The notes beneath the pieces are model-generated. The model was not told the DNA's origin and did not search any database. It saw nothing but the letters and a program-made list of their open reading frames with translations. From Gemmatimonadales bacterium (lineage in GTDB: Bacteria; Gemmatimonadota; Gemmatimonadetes; Gemmatimonadales; GWC2-71-9), in contig JABDII010000469.1 of NCBI GenBank assembly GCA_013003805.1, forward strand, positions 1 through 11,997: DNA of 11,997 nucleotides, written 5' to 3'. This document shows positions 1 to 7,446 of this stretch, in pieces. Position 1 is the first letter of the stretch, and the number at the start of each line of letters is the position of its first letter. A program made the position numbers and the translations under genes.

Positions 1-217
1 GCATGCGTGACGGCTACGATTTCGGCCCGGCCGGCGTCGCCGCGGCGAAGGACGCGGGTGCGGGGCTCATCATTACCTGTGATTGCGGGATCACCGCCAA
101 CGCCGCGGTTGGGCTCGCTCGGGCGGAGCCCGCAATCACAGGTAATGATGAGCCCCGCACCCGCGTCCTTCGCCGCGGCGACGCCGGCCGGGCCGAAATC
201 GTAGCCGTCACGCATGC
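1..217. repeat. Perfect inverted repeat (89-bp arms, 39-bp spacer) inside recJ
   Basis: Bases 1-89 are the exact reverse complement of bases 129-217, with no mismatch that I can find. The unpaired spacer is 90-128. Both arms encode the same part of RecJ, from the MRDGYDF stretch to the TCDCG motif, on opposite strands. The spacer read on the plus strand continues the protein sensibly (ITANAAVGLARA), while read on the minus strand it does not. The left arm starts at the first base of the window, so its true outer limit is unknown. The structure looks like a fold-back joining of the two strands of one locus: either an assembly, amplification or library chimera, or a genuine inverted duplication. 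It is not a terminator, because it lies within coding sequence and the arms are far too long. Confidence 0.95.
3..128 (+). other. Plus-strand recJ fragment (mirror copy plus continuation)
   Basis: The plus strand from base 3 encodes about 42 residues of RecJ. They start within the MRDGYDFGPAG stretch, pass through LIITCDCGITANAAVGLA, and end near the junction at 128. Residues up to CDCG repeat what the minus strand encodes at 129-217. The residues after it occur only here and look like the natural next part of the RecJ DHH domain. Beyond 128 the frame stays open to 413, but it then reads the antisense of recJ and is not protein-like. This is therefore not a separate gene but a displaced piece of recJ produced by the fold-back at 1-217. 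Confidence 0.8.
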
Positions 218-584
218 GGTGCGGCACGAATGGGATGACGCGGGCGCCGGCCGCCCGGAGGGTTCGGGTGAGGAGGGCTGCGGCGCACTGGCCGTCCACG
301 TCGTAGTCGCCGTGCACCAGGATCGCACGCTCTTGGGTGATGGTCTCCGCGATGATATCGACCGCCTCCGTCATCCCGGAGAGCGCCATGGGATCACTCA
401 ATTGATCCAATGAGGGACGGAGGAACAGCCTGGCCGACTCGGGCGTGTCATGACCCCGTTGGATGAGCAGCGCCGCGAGCGGGGTAGGAATGCTCAACGT
501 TTGGGCCAGGGCCTCCGCGTGAGAGGCCTCCGGCGCGGGCGCCACCATCCATTCAGTGGGCGGAGGGGAAAAACTGGCTGTCAT
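129..584 (-). CDS. recJ: Single-stranded-DNA exonuclease RecJ, N-terminal part only
   Basis: RecJ is a cytoplasmic 5'-to-3' single-strand DNA exonuclease of the DHH phosphoesterase family, acting in recombination and mismatch repair. The visible 152 codons run from an ATG at 584 to the fold-back junction at 129. Seen in them are an N-terminal lead with the TPLAALLIQRG stretch, the ARLFLRPSLDQLSDP segment, DHH motif I HGDYDVDG (residues 91-98) with its metal-binding aspartates, and the motif II region TCDCG (148-152). Full RecJ proteins are about 560-800 residues, so most of the protein, including the DHH signature, is missing. Below 129 the minus-strand frame stays open but encodes no RecJ-like sequence. 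The gene starts 31 bp after the zinc-ribbon gene and has no strong ribosome-binding site. The ATG at 584 is chosen because it keeps a tryptophan lead like that of other RecJs; an in-frame ATG 12 codons later is an alternative. Confidence 0.88.
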
Positions 585-615
585 ACCGGACGATACTCGG
601 ACCGAGCCGGCCCGC

Positions 616-1329
616 CTACTCGCCGCCCTCCGGGATGTACAGAATGACGCCGCACACTTCGCACCCCTCCACCACGGCGCCGCCCTTGATGAGCGAGCGG
701 CGGTGGAGCGGCACGGCCGTGAAACACGAGCCGCAGGCTGAACCGTTCATCGGCACGACCACTCGTGGGGAGCGATTCCGTCGGAGGCGGTCGTACCGGG
801 TGAGGAGACGCTTGTCCACCAGCGCGGCGCTTTCGGCCCGTGCCTTCAGCGCGGCGTCTCGATCGCGCTGGATGTCCGCCTCCCGTTCCTTGAGCTGAAT
901 CCGCTCCGGAGCCTGCTGCTCGCGCACCGCCTCCAGGCCGGCTTCGGCTTCGGTCACCTCCTGCTCCAACGTCGTGACCCGGTCTGCCATTCGAATCCAC
1001 TCGCTTTCCTCCTGGGCAAGGACCGAGCGGGCCAGATCGAGTTCGGCCATGAGCGTGGCGGCCCGCTTACCCGGGTGGGTGATTTCAATGGCCTGGCGCC
1101 GGCGTTCTTGTTGCACACGATAGGTTTCGATCTTCACTTCGAGCTCCGCTCGGCGCTGGACCGCATCCGCCACGGCTTGCGCGGCGGCCGAGACCGTGTG
1201 CTCTGCCCCCTCGACGGCACGATCCAACTCTGCCTCCTCGTCGGCAACATCGGCAAGCCGGGTGTCGATCTCGAGCAAATCCAGATCCTTGGACTGCAAA
1301 TCCAACAATTTGACAACATCAGGGTGCAT
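616..1329 (-). CDS. Coiled-coil protein with C-terminal C4 zinc ribbon (COG1579 / zf-RING_7 type)
   Basis: A 237-residue protein. Residues about 10-180 are charged, alanine- and glutamate-rich heptad-like sequence expected to form a long antiparallel coiled coil. The C-terminus holds a C4 zinc ribbon with pairs ACGSC (C199, C202) and CEVC (C223, C226), followed by GVILYIPE, the usual ending of the family. Length and layout match COG1579 proteins, which are described as possible nucleic-acid-binding proteins; the precise role is not settled and none is assigned here. A longer frame opens at 1356, but the start at 1329 is preferred because AAGGAG lies 5 bases upstream and the protein then begins MHPDVVKLL, close to relatives. 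It sits between dnaG (52-bp gap) and recJ (31-bp gap) and is probably co-transcribed with both. Confidence 0.85.
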   Translation of the reverse strand: MHPDVVKLLDLQSKDLDLLEIDTRLADVADEEAELDRAVEGAEHTVSAAAQAVADAVQRRAELEVKIETYRVQQERRRQAIEITHPGKRAATLMAELDLARSVLAQEESEWIRMADRVTTLEQEVTEAEAGLEAVREQQAPERIQLKEREADIQRDRDAALKARAESAALVDKRLLTRYDRLRRNRSPRVVVPMNGSACGSCFTAVPLHRRSLIKGGAVVEGCEVCGVILYIPEGGE

Positions 1330-1334
1330 GAGAA

Positions 1335-1340
1335 CTCCTT
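1335..1340 (-). promoter_or_regulatory. Strong Shine-Dalgarno (AAGGAG) fixing the zinc-ribbon gene start
   Basis: On the minus strand AAGGAG is followed by five bases and the ATG at 1329. It is the clearest ribosome-binding site in the window and rules in favour of the start at 1329 over the in-frame upstream one at 1356. It lies in the 52-bp gap after dnaG, where translation cannot rely on an overlapping stop codon. Confidence 0.8.
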
Positions 1341-1381
1341 TTTGCCGCACACTCAATCATTCTTGACGATGCCCTAGACGC

Positions 1382-3193
1382 TCATGACGTTCTCGTCCTG
1401 CGGGTCACCCTGCGGCGAAAGTGCCGCCGGTACCATTCGCCGGGGAATCTCCGCTCGAGCTCTTGCTTCCGCTCCTGATGCTCGGCCAAGAGCGCTCCCT
1501 TGCTTTCCGTTGGCGCACTTCTGATCCGACTCGCCAGTTGCTCGAATTCTCGAAACAGCGGACGGGCCTCCAGCACCTGGCAGCTTCGCACAAACAAGTC
1601 ATCGACATCCTGCTCGGCCAGTTCGGGGTCGAGGGCTTTGAGTTCAGCCCACACCAGCCGAGCCTCGCCCGACACGCCTTCAGGAACCTCGCCCTGCCCC
1701 CGTTCCCCACCGGGAGCCCGCAGTCGGTCGAAGAGCTCTCGCAGCGGCTGGCCTTCGAACCATTCCGGGGGAACTTCGTTCCGAGCCCGGTCCAACCAGA
1801 TCGTGTCATACAGGATGACGCTCAGCAAGGCCCGTTCGGCTGCTTCCCCATCCCGGCGCCGGGGCACTGGGCGAGACTCTCGAGTGTCCTGGGATTTGAC
1901 TGGATCGGCCAGCGCCGGCGTCCGGGAGATCTCTTCGGTCAACACGTCCTTGCTGATCCCGGACTTCTCTGCCACGCGCGACAAGTACAGCTCCCGTTCG
2001 ATCGGGTCCGCCGCGGCACGAAGGGTCGGCAATAAGCGGTCGATCGCAGCCCGCCGGTGCGCCACGTTGTCGAACCAGCCTTTGCGCTCCAGGAGTTGAA
2101 TTTTGCGCTCCAGCACATCGGTCGCATCCGCCACGATCTCCTGCAACGCATCCTTCCCCCCCGCGCGGGTCAACGTATCGGGGTCCTGCCCAGTCGGAAG
2201 GGTGGCAACATGGACCCGCATTTTGTGACGCAAGAACTCATCCGCGGCGCGGAACGTGGCCCGAAGTCCGGGCGGGTCGCTGTCGTACAGCAGCACCGCA
2301 AGCGGGGTGTACCGCTTGAGGATGGCGGCTTGGTCCGAGGTAAGAGAGGTCCCGAGGGGGGCTACCACGTGCTCGAAGCCAGCCAGGACAAGCCGGAGCA
2401 CATCGAAGTATCCCTCCACGAGCAGCGCGGTCTCTTCCTTCCGGATGGCGTTCTTGGCAAAGTGCAGATTGTAGAGCAGGCGGCCTTTGTGAAACACTTC
2501 GGTGTCGGGAGAGTTGAGATACTTTGGCTCGCCCCGACCGAGAATTCGCCCGCCGAAGCCTACCACGCGTCCACGGATGTCCGTAATCGGGAAGAGCAGA
2601 CGACCACGGAATCTGGGAACGATCGTTCCATCTTCCCGTCGCATGAGGAGTCCTGCCTCGGTCAACACCGCCTCGGCAATCCCCAACTCTGCCATCGCAT
2701 TCACGAAGGCGGGACCTCGGGGGGCGAATCCCAACCCGTAGGGGGCAAGCGCCTCGAGATCGAACTCCCGCTGGTCGAGGTAGCGGCGGGCATCGGTGCC
2801 CTCGGAAGACGTGAGCAGTTGGGTGGTGTACCACTCCTGCGCCACGGTGAGAGCGCTGAACAGCGGTTCCCTGGGATCGGGGCCGGTCGGACCGGAGGTT
2901 TCCGGGATGACAATGCCCACGCGTCTCGCCACGTCGCGAATCGCGGTGGGGTAGTCCATGCCAAACCGCTTCATGAGATAGGAGAAGACGTCGCCACCAG
3001 CGTGGCAGACATAACAATAGAAGAGGCCCTTCTTCGGAATGACGGCGAAATTCCGGTGCGTCCCTCCGTGAAACGGACAGGGTCCGCGGTAGTCCGACCC
3101 CGTTCGTTTGAGCGCCACCGAGTCGCCAATGATGGCGACCAGATCAGCACTATCCCGGATCTGCTCGATCAACTCGTCCGGAATCATGCTCAT
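1382..3193 (-). CDS. dnaG: DNA primase DnaG
   Basis: DnaG synthesises RNA primers for leading- and lagging-strand replication, working with the DnaB helicase. The 603-residue length is normal. Seen in order: an N-terminal CHC2-type zinc-binding domain (C39, H42, C60, C63 in CPFH...CYVC); the RNA-polymerase core with PKYLNSPDTEVFHKG (223-237); and a TOPRIM domain with EGYFD (260-264), the acidic DSDPPG (304-309) and QDPDT (336-340). After about residue 420 comes a polar linker, then a helical C-terminal region that should contact DnaB. The TOPRIM acidic motif is DSDPPG where many primases have DGDxAG; both aspartates remain, so activity is expected. The start at 3193 overlaps the mutS2 stop by 4 bp (ATGA) and has GGAG 8 bases upstream. 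An ATG two codons later (3187) is less well spaced. The zinc-ribbon gene follows after 52 bp. Confidence 0.97.
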   Translation of the reverse strand: MSMIPDELIEQIRDSADLVAIIGDSVALKRTGSDYRGPCPFHGGTHRNFAVIPKKGLFYCYVCHAGGDVFSYLMKRFGMDYPTAIRDVARRVGIVIPETSGPTGPDPREPLFSALTVAQEWYTTQLLTSSEGTDARRYLDQREFDLEALAPYGLGFAPRGPAFVNAMAELGIAEAVLTEAGLLMRREDGTIVPRFRGRLLFPITDIRGRVVGFGGRILGRGEPKYLNSPDTEVFHKGRLLYNLHFAKNAIRKEETALLVEGYFDVLRLVLAGFEHVVAPLGTSLTSDQAAILKRYTPLAVLLYDSDPPGLRATFRAADEFLRHKMRVHVATLPTGQDPDTLTRAGGKDALQEIVADATDVLERKIQLLERKGWFDNVAHRRAAIDRLLPTLRAAADPIERELYLSRVAEKSGISKDVLTEEISRTPALADPVKSQDTRESRPVPRRRDGEAAERALLSVILYDTIWLDRARNEVPPEWFEGQPLRELFDRLRAPGGERGQGEVPEGVSGEARLVWAELKALDPELAEQDVDDLFVRSCQVLEARPLFREFEQLASRIRSAPTESKGALLAEHQERKQELERRFPGEWYRRHFRRRVTRRTRTS

Positions 3194-5667
3194 GGTGTGA
3201 ACTCCACAATCGTCACCCCGGTGCCACCGGCCTCGCGCTTGGCGAATTCGTGCCGGGCGACCCGACCGTCTTGTGAGACGACGCCGAGGACCCGGTCCCG
3301 CACCACTCCCGTCCCCTTGCCGTGGATGATCCGGAGATACGGTTGCTCGAGCAAGACGGCGCGGTCAATCGCGTCAACCGTCGCCGCCTCCGCTTCGTCG
3401 CCCGTCATCCCTCTGAGATCGAGCTCGAGGGAAGCACTGCCTCCGGTGTCATCCGGCGACCGCCCTGCTGGAAGAGTGGAGTGCCTCGCCTCGACGGGAG
3501 GGCGCGCCGCCAGATCCACGACTTCGCGCGGGTCCACCACCATGCGCATGACGCCGACGCGCAGTTCCACTCGACCGTCGGACCGGCGCTCCAGCACGTC
3601 TCCAACCGTTCCATTCGCGAGGCGAACCCGCATTCCTGATTCGAGCGAGTCGACGCTTAGGCGGCTCTGTTCCGAAGTCGTGCCCGAGTCGGCCTCGGCT
3701 TGAGCCTGGGATTCCCTATGGACACCTTCCTCAACCAGGCGGCGCGCCTCGCGGGCCGTCGCTTCATCGACGGCCGCCCGCGCCATGGCGAGTGCCTCTT
3801 CGACCCGCCGTCGCGCTTCCAAGAGATATGCTCTCGCTTGAGAGCGGCCTTCCCGCTCCGACTCCCGCAGGCGCCGATCGAGTTCCGCTTCGCGGACATC
3901 TTGTTGTGTGGCCTGGTCGGCCAATCGTTCTTCCTGCTTCACGATCTCCGTGTGACGCGCGGTCGCCTCTGCCTCCGCGCGCCTCAGCGTCTCTTGCCGC
4001 GACTCCAGCTCGGCCAGGAGCGCGTCAACGGCTCGCTCACCAGCCGGCAGGCACGCATCCGCTTCCTGCAACACCGACTCAGTGACGCCGAGTCGCCGGG
4101 CGATGGCGAGCCCATACGAGCGCCCCGGTACTCCCTTCTTGAACCGGTAGGTCGGGCTTAGCGTATTGGGATCGAACTGCAGCGACGCATTGACCACGCC
4201 GACGTGGGTCTCGGCCAGCCGCTTGAGCGCACCCAAGTGGGTGCTGGCAAGGGTCGTGGCCCCGGCGCGCGTGAGCGTCCCGAGTGCCGCCTCGGCAAGG
4301 GCCGCGCCCTCGGCGGGATCGGTTCCGCTTCCGATCTCGTCGATCAGAACGAGCGAGGTATCGTCGGCGTGGTCGAGCGTGTCGCGCAGCACGCGGACAT
4401 GTGCCGAGAAGGTCGAGAGGTTTGCCGCAATCGATTGGTGGTCGCCAATGTCCACAAAGAAGCGGCGGAACACCGGCAGTCGCGAACCGGGGCCAGTCGG
4501 GGGGATGATGCCGGCCTGCGTCATGGCGGCCACGAGGCCCACCGCCTTGAGGGCCACCGTCTTGCCGCCTGCGTTGGGGCCGCTGATCACGACCGTCCGC
4601 TCACCCGGTTCGAGGGACAGCGAGAACGGAACGACCTCGGCCTCGCCGCCAAGCAGCAAAGGATGACGCGCGCCGACGATCTCTAGGCCTGCAGGGGCAG
4701 GAGCGACGTCCGGACGCATGGCTCCAACCGCCGCCGCATACTTGGCGCGCGCGACCAGATCGTCGAACGCGACGGCCATCGCGAGTCCATTCTCGAGCCC
4801 GTCCACCTCCGCCCGTAGCGCGTGCGTCAATTCACGCAGCACCCGGAGGGTTTCCCGTTCCTCGGCAACCTCGGCCTCTCGTAGAGCATTTCCCAGGTCG
4901 ATCGTTTCGCTGGGCTCGATGAACAGGGTCTCTTGGCTGGCGGATTCATCGTGGATGATGCCGGAAGGACGCTGACGGGTATCGCGGCGGACCGAGATCA
5001 CATAACGACCTCCCCGAAGCGTCACCGTCCCTCGATCCGAGGCGGTGCGCTCTAACGCCTGGAGCATCTTCTCGAGCTTCTGGAGGAGGCGGCTCCGGGC
5101 CGATCTGACGGCGCGGCGCGCGTGAGCGAGCGCGGTGCTCGCACCATCCAAGACTTCACCGTGATCGTCGATGGCCCGATCCAGCGCCCGATCGAGATTG
5201 GCGTCGGGGAGAGGGCGTGCCAAGGCGACCACACGAGGAGCATCCGGCGCAATGCGGCGAAGCGTGGAGAGCGTGGCGCGTGCCGCCGACACGAGGGCGC
5301 GTAAGAGCCGGATCTCGCTTCCCGCAAGGACGCTGCCCTCCACCCGCACGCGACCTAGCGCGTCGCTCACTTCCGGGACTGCTTCGGCGGCGACGGGATC
5401 CCCGCGGTCCATCAGAGCGGCGACTTCGGCAACTACGGCAAGTTCGTTTCGAATCCAGTCCAGATCGGTGGACGGCCGCCGCGATTGTATGGCGAGACGT
5501 CCCTGTGGCCCCGCGGCGTGCTCAGCGACTCGATCGAGTACGACGGGAAGCTCGAGCGTGTCGAACGCGGCCGATTGGGACGCGCCTGTAACAGGAAACG
5601 GGGCGCCGGTATCTACCCACCCCGGCACCCCGTCTGTCTCTCGCTCACCGTGCGGCGCTCCGATCAT
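3190..5667 (-). CDS. mutS2: MutS2 family ATPase/Smr endonuclease
   Basis: An 825-residue MutS2, close to the usual 780-800 plus about 30 extra residues before the conserved AFDTLEL start. It has no mismatch-recognition domain, as in all MutS2. Seen: a helical lever/clamp region (about 40-310), with ESASQETLFIEPSE typical of the family; an ABC-type ATPase with Walker A GPNAGGKT (363-370) and Walker B LVLIDEIGSGTD (439-450); a long charged coiled coil (about 540-670); and a C-terminal Smr domain with LDLRG (749-753) and HGKGTG (782-787). In studied bacteria MutS2 suppresses homologous recombination or acts on collided ribosomes; which applies here is unknown. Its position after rpsU and yqeY would suit a ribosome role, but that is inference. 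The start at 5667 overlaps the yqeY stop by 4 bp (ATGA), with GAGG just upstream, and its own stop overlaps dnaG the same way. Confidence 0.96.
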   Translation of the reverse strand: MIGAPHGERETDGVPGWVDTGAPFPVTGASQSAAFDTLELPVVLDRVAEHAAGPQGRLAIQSRRPSTDLDWIRNELAVVAEVAALMDRGDPVAAEAVPEVSDALGRVRVEGSVLAGSEIRLLRALVSAARATLSTLRRIAPDAPRVVALARPLPDANLDRALDRAIDDHGEVLDGASTALAHARRAVRSARSRLLQKLEKMLQALERTASDRGTVTLRGGRYVISVRRDTRQRPSGIIHDESASQETLFIEPSETIDLGNALREAEVAEERETLRVLRELTHALRAEVDGLENGLAMAVAFDDLVARAKYAAAVGAMRPDVAPAPAGLEIVGARHPLLLGGEAEVVPFSLSLEPGERTVVISGPNAGGKTVALKAVGLVAAMTQAGIIPPTGPGSRLPVFRRFFVDIGDHQSIAANLSTFSAHVRVLRDTLDHADDTSLVLIDEIGSGTDPAEGAALAEAALGTLTRAGATTLASTHLGALKRLAETHVGVVNASLQFDPNTLSPTYRFKKGVPGRSYGLAIARRLGVTESVLQEADACLPAGERAVDALLAELESRQETLRRAEAEATARHTEIVKQEERLADQATQQDVREAELDRRLRESEREGRSQARAYLLEARRRVEEALAMARAAVDEATAREARRLVEEGVHRESQAQAEADSGTTSEQSRLSVDSLESGMRVRLANGTVGDVLERRSDGRVELRVGVMRMVVDPREVVDLAARPPVEARHSTLPAGRSPDDTGGSASLELDLRGMTGDEAEAATVDAIDRAVLLEQPYLRIIHGKGTGVVRDRVLGVVSQDGRVARHEFAKREAGGTGVTIVEFTP

Positions 5668-6113
5668 CGTGCCTCGAGTTCCTCTCGCACCATGCGGTTG
5701 ATCACTCGTCCATCCACCCGCCCCCTGAACTGCGGCATGACCTGCCCCATGACGCGTCCGAGGTCCGTGGCGCCAGCGGCAATCACCTGGCGCACGACGA
5801 CTCGGATCTCTTCGGGATCGGGCGGAGGCGGGAGGAAGTCCTCGATGATTCCGATTTCGCCGCGCTCTCTCTCCGCCAACTCGGGGCGACGGGCCTTGTC
5901 GTACTGCTCTGCCGCGTCATTGCGCATCTTGATGCCCTTGCGAAGGACATCGATGACTTCGTCGTCGGTCAAATCCCGACGCAACTCGATCTGACGGTTC
6001 TTGACGGCGGCGAGGAGCGTGCCCAGGAGGAGGGTGCGGTCCTTGTCCTGCGCTTTCCGCGATGTGGCGAGGGCAGCCTGAAGCGATTCCGTGAGGCTAC
6101 GATCTGGAGGCAC
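5664..6113 (-). CDS. yqeY: YqeY / GatB-YqeY domain protein
   Basis: A 149-residue protein of the YqeY family, related to the tail domain of the GatB amidotransferase subunit and thought to bind tRNA or help amidotransferases; its exact function is unproven. Family signs are SLTESLQAALATSRKAQDK at the N-terminus, LLGTLLAAVKNRQIEL, the D-K-RRPELAERERGEI helix, the EDFLPPPP stretch and a C-terminal helical bundle with LGRVMGQVMPQFRGRVDGR. The open frame extends to 6281, but the upstream part only shadows rpsU. The GTG at 6113 gives the expected family length and a start a few residues before SLTESLQ. This start overlaps the end of rpsU by 17 bp and has no clear ribosome-binding site, so translation probably depends on coupling to rpsU. 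The pairing rpsU-yqeY is conserved in many bacteria. Confidence 0.9.
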   Translation of the reverse strand: MPPDRSLTESLQAALATSRKAQDKDRTLLLGTLLAAVKNRQIELRRDLTDDEVIDVLRKGIKMRNDAAEQYDKARRPELAERERGEIGIIEDFLPPPPDPEEIRVVVRQVIAAGATDLGRVMGQVMPQFRGRVDGRVINRMVREELEAR

Positions 6114-6303
6114 GTGGCGCCCGAGGTCCGCGCCGGTTCTTCCGAATTGCGGCGTTGAGCTTGCGCTTGCGCTTCTCACTCGGCTTCTCGTAGTGCCGGT
6201 GTTTGCGAAGGTCAGAGAGAATCCCGGCCTTCTCGCATTTCTTCTTGAACCGCTTGAGCGCCCGCTCGAAGTTCTCGTCATCGTGGATGATGACTTCTGC
6301 CAT
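6097..6303 (-). CDS. rpsU: 30S ribosomal protein bS21
   Basis: A 68-residue, strongly basic protein with the bS21 signature: an N-terminal strand (AEVIIHDDENFERALKRF), then KKKCEKAGILSDLRKHRHYEKPSEKRKRK. bS21 joins the 30S platform late in assembly near the anti-Shine-Dalgarno end of 16S rRNA. The arginine-rich C-terminal tail (NRRGPRAPRASRS) is slightly longer than in many species. The start at 6303 is chosen because AEVIIHDD follows it directly; an upstream in-frame ATG at 6330 would add nine residues not seen in the family. A ribosome-binding stretch AGGGGTGAT lies 7-15 bases upstream. An 89-bp gap with a possible promoter separates it from the HIT gene; yqeY overlaps its end. Confidence 0.95.
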   Translation of the reverse strand: MAEVIIHDDENFERALKRFKKKCEKAGILSDLRKHRHYEKPSEKRKRKLNAAIRKNRRGPRAPRASRS

Positions 6304-6323
6304 GCGACGTATCACCCCTCTCC

Positions 6324-6339
6324 TGCCCAAAGACGGGCA
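6324..6339 (-). other. Small hairpin in rpsU leader
   Basis: TGCCC and GGGCA form a 5-bp stem with a 6-base loop in the predicted rpsU leader, about 20 bases before the start codon. The stem is short and has no U-tract after it, so it is not a terminator. It could affect rpsU translation, but nothing shows that it does. Confidence 0.2.
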
Positions 6340-6356
6340 AACAGTTGGAGCCGTTC

Positions 6357-6385
6357 AATTTATGCGGGCTTCCGTGGGAGAGCAA
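6357..6385 (-). promoter_or_regulatory. Possible sigma-70-like promoter for rpsU
   Basis: On the minus strand a TTGCTC hexamer (6385-6380), a 17-bp spacer and TAAATT (6362-6357) resemble a housekeeping promoter (3/6 and 4/6 matches to consensus). It lies in the 89-bp gap between the HIT gene and rpsU, the widest gap between genes here and locally AT-richer. If used, the leader before rpsU would be roughly 45-50 bases. The matches are imperfect and could be chance. Confidence 0.3.
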
Positions 6386-6392
6386 GGAGGAC

Positions 6393-6740
6393 TCACCCCG
6401 GAGGCCAGGCCATGAGCCGTCCCCCCAGCACGTGGATATGGAGGTGAAACACGCTCTGGCCCCCATCCGGCCCAGTATTGGTCACCAACCGGTACCCTCG
6501 CTCGTCCAGTCCGAGATCGGTAGCCACTCCGGCTGCAAACTGGAAGAGAGCGCCCAGGAGCCGATCCGCATCCGGGCCGCTGGCATCGCGTACCGACGCG
6601 ACATGCTGGGTGGGAATCACCAGCACGTGCACCGGCGCCTTGGGGTCCAGGTCCCGGAACGCCACGGCATGATCGTTCTGAGCTACGATGTCTGCCGGGA
6701 TCGACCCGTCCGCGATCTTGCAGAAGACGCAGTCACTCAT
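6393..6740 (-). CDS. hinT: HIT family (HINT-type) nucleotide hydrolase
   Basis: A 115-residue histidine-triad protein. HINT proteins hydrolyse AMP-lysine-like phosphoramidates and related adenylylated compounds in the cytoplasm; the natural substrate is uncertain. Seen are the N-terminal CVFCKIADGSIPA with a likely zinc pair C4/C7, the HVLVIPTQHV strand, and the triad HLHIHVLGG with H99, H101 and H103 (H101 matching the catalytic histidine of human HINT1). The C-terminal GGRLMAWPPG is typical of the HINT1 branch rather than of Fhit or GalT. The start at 6740 is followed by the canonical MSDCVFC, and AAGGGG lies 5 bases upstream. The first 8 bp overlap the end of rsmE, suggesting coupled translation. 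In the corresponding B. subtilis cluster this place is held by mtaB. Confidence 0.95.
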   Translation of the reverse strand: MSDCVFCKIADGSIPADIVAQNDHAVAFRDLDPKAPVHVLVIPTQHVASVRDASGPDADRLLGALFQFAAGVATDLGLDERGYRLVTNTGPDGGQSVFHLHIHVLGGRLMAWPPG

Positions 6741-7446
6741 CGTGTCCCCTTCTCCTTTGCATGCTCATGTGCGCGGCCGCAACCAGGGCCGCCGTCTCGA
6801 ATCTCAAGACAGACGCCGCCAAGCGCATAGGACGATATCCGGCCGCGGCGAGTCCGTCCCGCTCGTCCGCGGTAAAGCCGCCTTCGGGACCTACGGCGAC
6901 CGTGATAGGGGCATCGATCAACACCCCGGTCGGCCAGGGGCCCGCACGATCGGCGACCCACTTCTGGCCGGGCCGGGCGCCCGCGAGAAACGTCTCCAAC
7001 GGAACAGGTGAGTGGACCACCGGCGCCCAGGCACCAGCGCACTGCTTGAGCGCTTCCCTGGCCCGCCGGGTGAGGCGCTCGACCTGACCGGTCCGTAACC
7101 TGGTCGATGCGTCCCTGGCCCGGACGGTGTCGAGCGGGACGATCTCGGTGACGCCCAGTTCCGCCGCCTTTTCCACGAGCCAGCCGAATCGTTCCCGGTC
7201 GCCGGCGCCAACGGCGAGAATGAGCGGTGTTGGAGCTGGCACATCCTCATTTTCACCGAGATGCACCACGGCGCTCTGACCTACGTACTCGAGCCGACCC
7301 TCGGCGACTGCGCCGTGCCCATCGCAGACGCGCACCGCCTCGCCATCCTCGGCGCGCCGGACGCGGAGGTGGCGCAGCTCCTCCGGACTGATCGGGATCG
7401 CCTGGTGGGCTCGTACCGTGCCTGGTGGCAAGAGCACGGTCTTCAC
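6733..7446 (-). CDS. rsmE: 16S rRNA (uracil-1498-N3)-methyltransferase RsmE
   Basis: RsmE methylates N3 of U1498 in 16S rRNA on the assembled 30S subunit, using SAM; it is a SPOUT-class (knotted) enzyme. The 237-residue form shows an N-terminal PUA-like region with ELRHLRVRRAEDGEAVRV, then WLVEKAAELGV (89-99), the EALKQCAGAWAP helix, and the SPOUT cofactor knot with VAVGPEGGFTADE (183-195) and LRFETAALVA (214-223). The start chosen is a GTG at 7446 that overlaps the stop of the preceding frame as GTGA; it gives MKTVLLPPG and the usual family length. The open frame also contains an ATG at 7485, which would add 13 residues lying inside the upstream gene and has no ribosome-binding site. Its end overlaps the HIT gene by 8 bp. 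Confidence 0.94.
   Translation of the reverse strand: MKTVLLPPGTVRAHQAIPISPEELRHLRVRRAEDGEAVRVCDGHGAVAEGRLEYVGQSAVVHLGENEDVPAPTPLILAVGAGDRERFGWLVEKAAELGVTEIVPLDTVRARDASTRLRTGQVERLTRRAREALKQCAGAWAPVVHSPVPLETFLAGARPGQKWVADRAGPWPTGVLIDAPITVAVGPEGGFTADERDGLAAAGYRPMRLAASVLRFETAALVAAAHMSMQRRRGHDE

Noticed and set aside
1..217. Reading the large inverted repeat as a terminator, IS end or attachment site
   Set aside because: Its arms are internal recJ coding sequence, no transposase is nearby, and the spacer continues recJ. A fold-back join explains it better.
14..328. Minus-strand open frame in another phase of the recJ region
   Set aside because: The DYDVDG motif and RecJ sequence lie in a different minus-strand frame (129-584); this frame has low-complexity Arg/Ser/Pro content.
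2057..3703. Long plus-strand open frame (548 codons) opposite dnaG and mutS2
   Set aside because: It is antisense to well-supported genes, has arginine/serine-rich composition without recognisable motifs, and is a by-product of GC-rich codon use.
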